Made by a program: the position numbers and the translations under genes
Shown: piece by piece, positions 1 through 5,642 of the stretch
Position numbering within the stretch: the stretch's first letter is position 1
Layout: each line of letters opens with the position of its first letter
The notes under the pieces: model-generated
What the model was told of the DNA's origin: nothing
Database searches by the model: none
Seen by the model: only the letters and a program-made list of their open reading frames with translations
Source of the DNA: Candidatus Calditenuaceae archaeon JGI OTU-3
GTDB taxonomy: Archaea; Thermoproteota; Nitrososphaeria_A; Caldarchaeales; Calditenuaceae
Assembly: GCA_000494185.1 (NCBI GenBank)
Contig: AWOC01000040.1
Span: 1 to 8,072, forward strand
DNA: 8,072 bases
Direction of reading: 5' to 3'

Positions 1-95
1 CTGTAAAAGATTTACGGCTCCAGATCTCGAAAGCCTTCTCCGCCGATTCTAAAGCATATTTCACCTCATCAACAGATGCACGCTGAATATATCCT
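1..95 (-). repeat. 95-bp perfect inverted copy of ALDH bases 2442-2536 (probable chimera or assembly end)
   Basis: Read on the minus strand, bases 95 down to 1 are identical, without a mismatch, to bases 2442-2536 on the plus strand. The match breaks at base 96 and cannot be followed past base 1. The copy lies in frame with the binding-protein ORF and would encode residues about 40-70 of the aldehyde dehydrogenase. That makes no structural sense as a tail for a periplasmic-binding protein. An inverted join to a site 2.3 kb away, exactly at the sequence end, fits an amplification chimera or a terminal k-mer of an assembly graph. Confidence 0.9.
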
Positions 96-1183
96 GTAAC
101 CGCATCGTATGTGTCTGCTACACGTTTGCCCCCGAAATACTGGAACTCCGTTAACGAGGTTACAAACCAGTCTCCCTTAACGATTTCTTCCAAGGCCGCT
201 ACGATTGCGTCTCTGGCAGCTGCAAAGGGGCCAATGTTTATTCCCCTCTCCTTGAAAACTGATACGGTCCCCATCGCTTGGTCATCGTTATGTCCCCAAA
301 CTGCTTCGTAGTCGGTTCTGACGGCTAGCGCGTCCTCCCCAGCTTTCCTTCCTCCCGGGTATGCCCATTCACCCCAGTAGTGCCCTAACAGCTGTATGAA
401 TGGGTATCTCCTCCATGCGATAGATATTCCTTGATTAATGAGGGCAGTAGAGTCGGGTGCTATGGTCTTGGAGGACTGCACGTGTAGAACCTTACTTCTG
501 TTATACTTTTTCATTTTCTCGAATAATAACGTCATACAGTGAAAACTCATCTCGTCGGACATGGTGCTGAACTCGAGGAACCAGTAGGGCCCCTTGTCTC
601 CTGGCAATAGCTCGGGGTCTCTGGTCCATGATGTTGCTGCAAACACTTTATTCTGCTCACATATTCTAACGATCTCTTGCATCGCCGCGATAGCTGGTGC
701 CCAATAAACAATCCCCTTAGCTCCCGCCGCTATTAGAGAGTCTGTAGCTTCGACCGCCTTAAGAGCCTCTGCACCAATCTCTATCCCTTTGAAGTCGAGG
801 CCTAACTGTTTCGCGGCTTGGTCTGCACCCTGATAGTCATATTTTGGCGCCTCTTGAGCTAACGTCCAAGTGACGTATCCAACAAGGAACTTATCTCCCG
901 GCTTACCCGTAGCATACCTCTGGGCAAGCTCGCGTCTTAACTCGGCGAGCCCCGGGGCAGCGGGTGTGGGTGTTGCGGTGACTGTCTGAGTCCTCACAAC
1001 AGTCGAAGTGACAACTTCCCTCACGGTGGTGACCGTCGGGGGAGCCTCTGGTTTCAACAAGTACCCCGCAACGCCCCCTATTACTAACCCGGCCGCTGCG
1101 GCACCAGCGACTTTTGCTGCGGCGCCTACCGCAGCCCTTCTCGAGATTTTTTCCTCCTTCTTGAATTTTTTCTCCTTGCTCAT
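1..1183 (-). CDS. Sugar-binding protein of an ABC transporter (RbsB/type 1 periplasmic-binding fold), 3'-truncated and with a chimeric end
   Basis: This is the extracellular solute-binding component of an ABC importer, probably for a sugar (CUT2/RbsB-like). The start is ATG at 1183-1181. The N terminus has a Lys-rich n-region, then Ser14-Arg15-Arg16, an Ala/Gly-rich hydrophobic stretch to about residue 43, and a Thr/Pro/Val-rich stalk to about residue 77. There is no lipobox Cys, so a Tat-like signal or an uncleaved membrane anchor is likely. The mature domain starts near KFLVGYVTW (about residue 98). It has the pattern of the family: an 'AGAKGIVYWAP' segment in lobe 1, and 'HNDDQAMGTVSVFKERG' followed by 'ARDAIVAALEEIVKGDW' in lobe 2. 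Genuine sequence ends near codon 362. The remaining frame (bases 1-95) encodes a piece of aldehyde dehydrogenase and should not be attributed to this protein, so perhaps the last 30-80 residues are missing. It is divergent from the dehydrogenase genes. The family call is fairly sure; the substrate is unknown. Confidence 0.82.
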   Translation of the reverse strand, partial: MSKEKKFKKEEKISRRAAVGAAAKVAGAAAAGLVIGGVAGYLLKPEAPPTVTTVREVVTSTVVRTQTVTATPTPAAPGLAELRRELAQRYATGKPGDKFLVGYVTWTLAQEAPKYDYQGADQAAKQLGLDFKGIEIGAEALKAVEATDSLIAAGAKGIVYWAPAIAAMQEIVRICEQNKVFAATSWTRDPELLPGDKGPYWFLEFSTMSDEMSFHCMTLLFEKMKKYNRSKVLHVQSSKTIAPDSTALINQGISIAWRRYPFIQLLGHYWGEWAYPGGRKAGEDALAVRTDYEAVWGHNDDQAMGTVSVFKERGINIGPFAAARDAIVAALEEIVKGDWFVTSLTEFQYFGGKRVADTYDAVTGYIQRASVDEVKYALESAEKAFEIWSRKSFT

Positions 1184-1214
1184 AGTTTCTTCGATAATAT
1201 ACAGCAATAAGGGT

Positions 1215-1224
1215 GATATATATT
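1215..1224 (-). promoter_or_regulatory. Candidate TATA box for the sugar-binding protein gene
   Basis: On the minus strand this reads AATATATATC, preceded by purine-rich GTAAAC, which could serve as a BRE. Its first base is 41 nt from the ATG, so a transcript starting about 25 nt past the box would have a leader of roughly 12 nt. An alternative AT-rich box at about 1253-1268 would give a leader near 50 nt. No convincing Shine-Dalgarno sequence precedes the ATG. Confidence 0.45.
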
Positions 1225-1326
1225 GTTTACCTCATGCCTACGATGAATAAAAACTTATTATTTAAATTGTTTTTTACACACTCATTAAATACTACGGTGC
1301 CTTTGTCATTAAACTCGTTGGACTAA

Positions 1327-1352
1327 AGAGAAACAGAGATTTGGATTTCTCT
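1327..1352. repeat. 7-bp inverted repeat in the divergent promoter region
   Basis: AGAGAAA at 1327-1333 is repeated in inverted orientation as TTTCTCT at 1346-1352, with a 12-base spacer. It lies roughly midway between the two start codons. It could be a regulator site or chance in AT-rich DNA; I see no second copy in the window. Confidence 0.3.
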
Positions 1353-1458
1353 ATATCCTTCAAACTCCTAATGGTTGATTGGAGGGAAGTTGCTTACTCA
1401 TATCGCTTATCTCCGACGTGATATTATAAACTTTCTTATATCTTGGGAAGGGATAAAA

Positions 1459-1468
1459 TTTATATAAC
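1459..1468 (+). promoter_or_regulatory. TATA box of the SDR gene
   Basis: TTTATATAAC lies 30 nt before the GTG start and is preceded by GGATAAAA, a plausible purine-rich BRE. Transcription about 25 nt downstream of its centre would begin at about 1488, at the start codon, which implies a leaderless mRNA. The lack of a Shine-Dalgarno sequence agrees with this. Confidence 0.65.
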
Positions 1469-1482
1469 TGCATTCAGTTATA
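1463..1482. promoter_or_regulatory. 8+4+8 palindrome overlapping TATA box and start site (putative operator)
   Basis: TATAACTG (1463-1470) and CAGTTATA (1475-1482) are exact inverted copies separated by CATT. The left arm covers the downstream half of the TATA box, and the right arm ends 6 nt before the GTG start. A dimeric repressor bound here would block TBP or RNA polymerase. No candidate regulator gene lies in the window, so the function is an inference from position and symmetry. Confidence 0.5.
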
Positions 1483-1488
1483 AAAAAC

Positions 1489-2256
1489 GTGCGCCTTAAA
1501 GATAAAGTCGCTATAATTACTGGGGGAGGGCGTGGGATAGGTTTTGCGATTGCTTTGAGGTTTGCGAAAGAGGGCGCGAAAGTAGCAATCTTTGATATTG
1601 ATTGGCAGAGGGCTGTCGGAGCCGTCGAGCAAATTAAGAAAGAAGCCCCTAACACAGACGTTATTCCACTACAAGTCGATGTGAGCGATACAGCCTCTGT
1701 AAAAGAGGCGGTAGAAAAAGTCGTCCAGAGGTACGGCCGCATAGACATCCTAGTCAACAACGCGGCGATTCACTTAGGCAAGCCGTTTCATGAGGAACCA
1801 CTGGAGTATTGGGAGAAGCAATTCAAAGTCAATGTGTTGGGTACTGTAATCCCTTCCCAATACGTTGTCCCACATATGATCAGGAGTGGAGGTGGCTCTA
1901 TCATAAATATATCATCTAAGGCTGCCATTACGGGCGAGCCTGGACATGCCGCATATAGCGCACTTAAAGGCGCTATAATTTCCTTAACGTTAGCAATGTC
2001 TGTTGATCTGGCTCCATATAATATTAGAGTCAACACCATTTGTCCAGGGCCAACAGAAACAGATCTACTGTATGCCGCAACTACTGAGGAGGATAGAAAG
2101 AGAATGGCTCAGCGCGCGCCATTACGGAGACTGGCTAAACCCGACGACATAGCGGCTGCAGCGCTATATCTTGCGAGCGATGACTCGGCATATGTTACAG
2201 GTCAGAGACTTGTAGTAGACGGAGGTATGACGGTTGTGGCCGTCGAGAGGGTATAA
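1489..2256 (+). CDS. Short-chain dehydrogenase/reductase (classical SDR, probably sugar or polyol oxidoreductase)
   Basis: This is a 255-residue cytosolic NAD(P)-dependent oxidoreductase of the classical SDR family, at full length. The Rossmann glycine motif TGGGRGIG is at residues 11-18. Asp36 at the end of the second strand favours NAD over NADP. The NNAA motif is at 90-93, and the catalytic tetrad is Asn115, Ser143, Tyr156 and Lys160 (YSALK). PGP follows at 186-188, and the C-terminal VDGG is typical. The GTG at 1489 is the only sensible start: an in-frame stop lies at 1465-1467 and the TATA box is 30 nt upstream. The gene is first in the plus-strand run, with the ALDH 69 nt downstream. 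Family members include glucose, galactose, fucose and arabinose dehydrogenases, 3-ketoacyl-ACP reductases and polyol dehydrogenases. Sugar or polyol oxidation is favoured here by the neighbours only. Confidence 0.9.
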   Translation: MRLKDKVAIITGGGRGIGFAIALRFAKEGAKVAIFDIDWQRAVGAVEQIKKEAPNTDVIPLQVDVSDTASVKEAVEKVVQRYGRIDILVNNAAIHLGKPFHEEPLEYWEKQFKVNVLGTVIPSQYVVPHMIRSGGGSIINISSKAAITGEPGHAAYSALKGAIISLTLAMSVDLAPYNIRVNTICPGPTETDLLYAATTEEDRKRMAQRAPLRRLAKPDDIAAAALYLASDDSAYVTGQRLVVDGGMTVVAVERV

Positions 2257-2263
2257 AAACGCC

Positions 2264-2268
2264 TTTTT
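2264..2268 (+). terminator. T-run after the SDR gene
   Basis: Five consecutive T residues follow the SDR stop codon by 8 bases. Archaeal transcription often ends at T-runs without a hairpin, and the next gene has its own promoter candidate. The run is short, so this is tentative and readthrough into the ALDH gene is possible. Confidence 0.25.
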
Positions 2269-2294
2269 GGAAATCATTCTAAGCTCTAGACTAG

Positions 2295-2304
2295 GTTAAT
2301 ATAA
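2295..2304 (+). promoter_or_regulatory. Candidate TATA box for the ALDH gene
   Basis: TTAATATAAC lies 31 nt before the GTG at 2326, nearly the same sequence and spacing as the SDR box (TTTATATAAC, 30 nt). A second AT-rich element, AATTTTAAAA at about 2316-2324, would instead place a transcript start near the ATG at 2353. The two options decide which start codon is used. Confidence 0.5.
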
Positions 2305-2325
2305 CGCTGAGCAGAATTTTAAAAT

Positions 2326-3792
2326 GTGGGCGCCGCCCCTTCGCAGGTCCCAATGTATAGTAGCTTCATAAACGGTGGATACATCGCTTCCGAAGGCGCT
2401 GATTATTATGAAGACATCAATCCAGCCACCTCAGAAGTCATAGGATATATTCAGCGTGCATCTGTTGATGAGGTGAAATATGCTTTAGAATCGGCGGAGA
2501 AGGCTTTCGAGATCTGGAGCCGTAAATCTTTTACAGAGCGTGTAGCGGTGCTTTCTAGGGCTTCCCAAATTTTAAAGAACAGGAAAGACGAACTTGCTAG
2601 GCTGCTCACGATGGAACAGGGGAAAACTCTGAGCGAGTCGAAAAAAGAAGTTGATGTAGCCATCCGGATGTTCGAGTTTTTCGCCAGCGAGGTGGGAAGG
2701 CTCACAGGAGAATTTGATGAAGCTGACAGGAAAGATTTAGTAACATTCTATACGAGAGAGCCGCTGGGCGTGGTTTTAGTTCTCACACCATGGAATTATC
2801 CCTTATCAATACCTGCTTGGAAAATCGCTCCAGCTCTTGTCGCCGGTAATACAGTTGTCTTCAAACCCGCAAGTTACACGCCGATCATAGGTTTAAAGCT
2901 TGTCGAGATACTGCATCAGGCAGGTCTACCAAACGGTGCGATAAACTGTGTTACAGCCAGTGGGAGTGCGACGGGAGACCTTTTGGTGAAAGACAAGAGA
3001 GTGCAAGCCATAACATTTACTGGCTCGACGGAGGTAGGGCAAAGGATTGCCGCATTGGCTTCCCAACACCTTGCTAGGGTTCAGCTGGAAATGGGTGGAA
3101 AGAACGCCTGTGTAGTTTTAGACGACGCCAACCTAGACGTATTCATGGACGGCTTCCTTTCTGCGACTTTCGGAGTGGCGGGACAGAAATGCACAGCTAC
3201 TAGTAGGTTGATTGTAACGAAAAACATAAAAGAGCGTGTCCTAGACCGTATCATCAACTTATGCAAAAAAATCAAAGTAGGTAATGGTCTGAGGGATGAT
3301 ATAGACGTAGGACCCGTGGTAAGCAGTGCACAGATGGAGACGGTTTTAAAATTTATTGAGTCTGGAAAGAGAGAGGGTGCTAAAGTTGTAACGGGAGGGG
3401 CGAGACTAACTGGCCCAGAATACGACAAAGGTTTTTTCATCGCGCCTACAGTATTCGACGACGCGGCTCCAGACATGGAGATTTTCCAAGAGGAAATATT
3501 CGGTCCTGTATTAACAGTCATGACGGTTGAAAACTATGATGAGGCCGTAGAGGCCGTCAATAATTGTAAATATGGTCTGTCAGCGTCTATATTTACTAAC
3601 AATCTTTCAAAAGCGATGAGTTTTATACGCGACGCAAAAGTCGGGATCACACTCGTTAACATGCACACGAACTACAACGAGCCACACATGCCGTTTGGGG
3701 GAATAAAAATGTCCGGCTTCGGTATGAAGGAGCAAGGGAGGAAGGCTATTGATTTCTTCACAGAAATCAAATCAGCATATATTAGACCGTGA
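2326..3792 (+). CDS. NAD(P)-dependent aldehyde dehydrogenase (semialdehyde/lactaldehyde-type ALDH)
   Basis: This oxidises an aldehyde to the carboxylic acid with NAD(P)+ in the cytosol. The 488 residues match the usual 470-500 of the family. Visible motifs are TPWNYP with the oxyanion Asn157; VFKPAS with cofactor-binding Lys180 and Ser183; FTGSTE at 231-236; the general-base Glu255 in LEMGGK; the catalytic Cys289 in GQKCT; EEIFGP with Glu390; and PFGGIKMSGFG near the C terminus. Ser183, where strictly NAD-dependent members often have Glu, is as in GabD-type enzymes and suggests NADP+ may be accepted. Start: GTG 2326 fits the TATA spacing. ATG 2353 would drop nine residues and begins where family similarity begins, so it is a real alternative. 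Candidate substrates include succinic or 2-oxoglutarate semialdehyde, lactaldehyde and glyceraldehyde; the sequence does not decide. Bases 2442-2536 recur inverted at 1-95. Confidence 0.93.
   Translation: MGAAPSQVPMYSSFINGGYIASEGADYYEDINPATSEVIGYIQRASVDEVKYALESAEKAFEIWSRKSFTERVAVLSRASQILKNRKDELARLLTMEQGKTLSESKKEVDVAIRMFEFFASEVGRLTGEFDEADRKDLVTFYTREPLGVVLVLTPWNYPLSIPAWKIAPALVAGNTVVFKPASYTPIIGLKLVEILHQAGLPNGAINCVTASGSATGDLLVKDKRVQAITFTGSTEVGQRIAALASQHLARVQLEMGGKNACVVLDDANLDVFMDGFLSATFGVAGQKCTATSRLIVTKNIKERVLDRIINLCKKIKVGNGLRDDIDVGPVVSSAQMETVLKFIESGKREGAKVVTGGARLTGPEYDKGFFIAPTVFDDAAPDMEIFQEEIFGPVLTVMTVENYDEAVEAVNNCKYGLSASIFTNNLSKAMSFIRDAKVGITLVNMHTNYNEPHMPFGGIKMSGFGMKEQGRKAIDFFTEIKSAYIRP
2442..2536 (+). 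repeat. Source copy of the 95-bp inverted duplication, within the ALDH gene
   Basis: This segment encodes residues about 40-70 of the aldehyde dehydrogenase and sits naturally in an intact reading frame, so it is the authentic copy. Its exact reverse complement forms the first 95 bases of the window. Confidence 0.9.
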
Positions 3793-3861
3793 CGGCATTC
3801 CTGAACGCCTTATTACTATTCGAGCAACGTTATTATTAAAAAAGGACGAGTAGTTGCTTAG

Positions 3862-3873
3862 AACGGCACCGTT
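3862..3873. repeat. Small inverted repeat in the ALDH-ADH intergenic gap
   Basis: AACGG and CCGTT flank a CA dinucleotide at 3862-3873. A weaker CACC-TATT-GGTG hairpin follows at 3888-3899. Both lie in the 181-base gap upstream of the alcohol dehydrogenase TATA box, in a position where archaeal activators or repressors bind, but short symmetric elements also arise by chance. Nothing else recognisable is in the gap. Confidence 0.25.
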
Positions 3874-3938
3874 ACTGACGGCAAAACCACCTATTGGTGT
3901 CTGCATTATTCGAGGGTGACTTCTTTAGTAAATCAAAA

Positions 3939-3948
3939 CTTATATAAG
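3939..3948 (+). promoter_or_regulatory. TATA box of the alcohol dehydrogenase gene
   Basis: CTTATATAAG, itself a perfect palindrome, begins 35 nt before the ATG at 3974, after the A-rich AAATCAAAA. Transcription about 25 nt past its centre would start near 3970, giving a leader of only a few bases. No Shine-Dalgarno sequence is evident. Confidence 0.6.
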
Positions 3949-3973
3949 CTCGGGATAATAGAAGTAGCGAGAC

Positions 3974-5005
3974 ATGCTCGCTATGAGGCTTTACGGTAAA
4001 GAGGATTTAAGACTTGTAGAGTATCCCAAACCGGAAACCAAACGTTTCAATGCCGTTCTCAGAGTTCGTGCTACAACTATCTGTGCCAGTGATATCAAGG
4101 CATACGCAACCGGTACTAGGACTAAGATACCTGTTACCCTAGGGCATGAGTTCGCGGGAGACATTGTCGAAGCCTCGGAGCAACTTGAGAGCTATGTTGG
4201 CAAGAGGGTTATTGTAAATCCCGACGTATTTGATGGAAGCTGCGAATACTGCCTCGCGGGTGAGCACGTTTTCTGTCCTAATAGATATGCTATAGGTTTC
4301 GATGTTGATGGGTCGTTTGCGGAGTATGTTGAGATACCTAGACAGGCCTTTCAGGTCGGCGGTGTGCTAGAGATACCTGATGAGTTGAGCTATGAGGAGG
4401 CCTCGCTAGTAGAGCCTCTTTCCGCCTGTGTAAGGGGGCAGTCTAAGCTAAACATTAGGCTGGGAGACGTTGTGACTATTATGGGATGTGGCCCGATAGG
4501 GTTGATGCACTTTCTCTTGGCTAAGAATTCCGGGGCCTCCAAGGTGATTATGACGGGGACTAACGAAAAAAGAATTGAGATGGCGAAAAGACTTGGGGTC
4601 GAGTATATAATCAATTCTGCGAGGGAGGATGTAGATAAGGCGATTCACAGCCTTACCTCAGGACGTGGAAGCGATGTGGTCATAGTTGCGGTCGACTCTC
4701 CCCAAGCACAACGAGATGCATTGAGAATAGTACGTAAAGGTGGTAGGATAAACTTCTTTGCTGGCTTAGCTACGCCCCCGGAAGAAGTCCCAATCAACAC
4801 GAATCTGATTCATTACAAGCAATTAACAGTTATCGGGACCTCGATGCATACTCCGGCCGAGTTTGCAAAGGCGCTCGATCTAGTCTCGTCAGGAATCATA
4901 AAACTAAAACCCTTAATAACACATAGGTTTAGTTTAGCAGAAGGATTAGAAGCGTTTAACCTTTCTATTAGAGGGGAAGGGCTAAAAATTGCTTTAATCC
5001 CCTAA
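3974..5005 (+). CDS. Zinc-dependent medium-chain alcohol/polyol dehydrogenase (MDR, sorbitol/threonine dehydrogenase-like)
   Basis: This oxidises a secondary or primary alcohol, probably of a polyol or sugar, with NAD(P)+. Its 343 residues are normal for the family. The catalytic zinc ligands are Cys37 (ICASD) and His58-Glu59 in GHEFAG, plus Glu147 in LVEP. The structural-zinc loop has Cys90, Cys93 and Cys101, but Asp87 takes the place of the first Cys. The Rossmann motif GCGPIG is at 171-176. The second strand ends in TGTNEKR without the Asp typical of NAD enzymes, so NADP+ use is possible. ATG 3974 is chosen for its TATA spacing; ATG 3983 (MRLYGKE) is an alternative. It is third in the plus-strand run, and its 3' end overlaps the convergent isomerase gene by 12 bases. 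The specific substrate is not identifiable. Glucose dehydrogenase is less likely, as its characteristic N-terminal and C-terminal segments are not evident. Confidence 0.92.
   Translation: MLAMRLYGKEDLRLVEYPKPETKRFNAVLRVRATTICASDIKAYATGTRTKIPVTLGHEFAGDIVEASEQLESYVGKRVIVNPDVFDGSCEYCLAGEHVFCPNRYAIGFDVDGSFAEYVEIPRQAFQVGGVLEIPDELSYEEASLVEPLSACVRGQSKLNIRLGDVVTIMGCGPIGLMHFLLAKNSGASKVIMTGTNEKRIEMAKRLGVEYIINSAREDVDKAIHSLTSGRGSDVVIVAVDSPQAQRDALRIVRKGGRINFFAGLATPPEEVPINTNLIHYKQLTVIGTSMHTPAEFAKALDLVSSGIIKLKPLITHRFSLAEGLEAFNLSIRGEGLKIALIP
4984..4988 (-). terminator. T-run after the isomerase stop, inside the ADH gene
   Basis: On the minus strand, TTTTT follows the isomerase stop codon by five bases. It is a possible T-run terminator. 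If used, the isomerase transcript would end within the 3' end of the convergent alcohol dehydrogenase gene. Confidence 0.22.
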
Positions 5006-5590
5006 ATCAGCCCTCTTATATTTGGGATTGTCGACAAACTCTACACGCCCATTTTCATAAACGACGATCTTTGCGAACCCTCTCTCCTTGACAATGGCAT
5101 AATCGTGGCCAGCGTCTGAGGGATAAGCGAAGAAGAACACGAATTCTTCGTTACCTGTATTAATTGTTCTGTGGCCCCATCCTACTGGCACATACCCCAC
5201 CGATCCTGGCTCTAGCTGTATTGAGCGTACTTCACCATCAGTGGTCTGCATCAGGAGAACTCCGTATCCCCGTAAGCAGTAATATAGCTCGGCCGCGTCT
5301 TTTTCGTGATAATGCCCCTTCGTCATGTAAAATTCTTTACCGACTTTGCCGGGATATATCGTGGTGAGTCCAAAATTGAGGTTCCCTGGAGATTCAGATG
5401 GTGAGTACTCGTAATACTCGTACACCAAGGGGTCCTCACCCCTAGATAAGATACGCATTACTTCTTCAGTGTCGAGAAAATAATCCCGCATCTCGCTTAG
5501 CCTGACCTCTTTTTTACGCGTAAATGGTCTTACAGCTCTATGCTCCCAGTCTATAATTATTCTCTCCGGAAGCATAAGTTCTCGATTCAT
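4994..5590 (-). CDS. pgiA: Archaeal cupin-type phosphoglucose isomerase
   Basis: This interconverts glucose 6-phosphate and fructose 6-phosphate with a metal-dependent cupin, unrelated to the usual bacterial/eukaryotic enzyme. The 198 residues match the known archaeal proteins (about 190). The core signature is clear: TTIYPGKVGKEFYMTKGHYH at residues 76-95, then Glu101 in AELYY, a YGVLLMQ strand, and VPVGWGHRTINTG with His140. By analogy with the Pyrococcus furiosus enzyme (His88, His90, Glu97, His136), the metal ligands are His93, His95, Glu101 and His140. The His-to-Glu loop is one residue shorter here, while the Glu-to-His spacing of 39 is kept. The ATG at 5590 lies 29 nt from a TATA box. 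The gene follows the sugar kinase by 52 bases on the same strand, and its 3' end overlaps the convergent dehydrogenase. Activity on another phosphosugar or free sugar cannot be excluded. Confidence 0.9.
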   Translation of the reverse strand: MNRELMLPERIIIDWEHRAVRPFTRKKEVRLSEMRDYFLDTEEVMRILSRGEDPLVYEYYEYSPSESPGNLNFGLTTIYPGKVGKEFYMTKGHYHEKDAAELYYCLRGYGVLLMQTTDGEVRSIQLEPGSVGYVPVGWGHRTINTGNEEFVFFFAYPSDAGHDYAIVKERGFAKIVVYENGRVEFVDNPKYKRADLGD

Positions 5591-5609
5591 ACACTATGTT
5601 GATGAATCT

Positions 5610-5619
5610 CTATATATGT
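5610..5619 (-). promoter_or_regulatory. TATA box of the cupin isomerase gene
   Basis: On the minus strand, ACATATATAG begins 29 nt before the ATG, preceded by GTCAAA. The expected transcript start coincides with the start codon, so the mRNA would be leaderless. The isomerase can therefore be expressed independently of the kinase gene 52 bases upstream. Confidence 0.55.
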
Positions 5620-5642
5620 TTTGACTGATCCCACGAAAAGGC

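Larger units (their letters stand above)
1184..1488. other. Divergent intergenic region between binding-protein and SDR genes
   Basis: This 305-base AT-rich stretch separates two divergently transcribed genes. I see no credible coding frame, tRNA or structured RNA in it. It holds a minus-strand TATA candidate for the binding protein (1215-1224), a second AT-rich candidate further out (about 1253-1268), a 7-bp inverted repeat (1327-1352), and the SDR promoter with its overlapping palindrome (1459-1482). A shared divergent control region for import and catabolism is a reasonable inference. Confidence 0.7.

Noticed and set aside
1..1183. Natural fusion of a sugar-binding protein with an ALDH fragment
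   Set aside because: The fused piece is an exact 95-base inverted copy of an intact gene in the same window, ends at the sequence edge, and would encode an internal ALDH fragment with no fold of its own.
1008..1250. Plus-strand open frame over the signal and stalk region
   Set aside because: It is antisense to the binding-protein start and its composition mirrors the Ala/Gly- and Thr-rich codons on the other strand; no promoter or family similarity is seen.
1246..1259. AATAA-AAAC-TTATT inverted repeat near the binding-protein promoter
   Set aside because: It has 5-bp arms made only of A and T in very AT-rich DNA, which is expected by chance.
1184..1488. Possible small RNA or riboswitch in the divergent region
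   Set aside because: No conserved fold, GC-rich helix set or K-turn pattern could be recognised; the sequence is explained by promoters and short symmetric elements.
3081..3521. 146-codon minus-strand open frame inside the ALDH gene
   Set aside because: It lies fully antisense to a gene with complete catalytic motifs and shows no recognisable domain.
4390..4648. Two overlapping minus-strand open frames inside the ADH gene
   Set aside because: Both are antisense to the Rossmann-fold region of a well-supported gene and resemble no protein family I recognise.
1489..5005. Complete Weimberg or non-phosphorylative Entner-Doudoroff operon
   Set aside because: Dehydrogenase and ALDH are present, but no sugar-acid dehydratase or aldolase lies in the window, and the kinase and isomerase point to a phosphorylated route.
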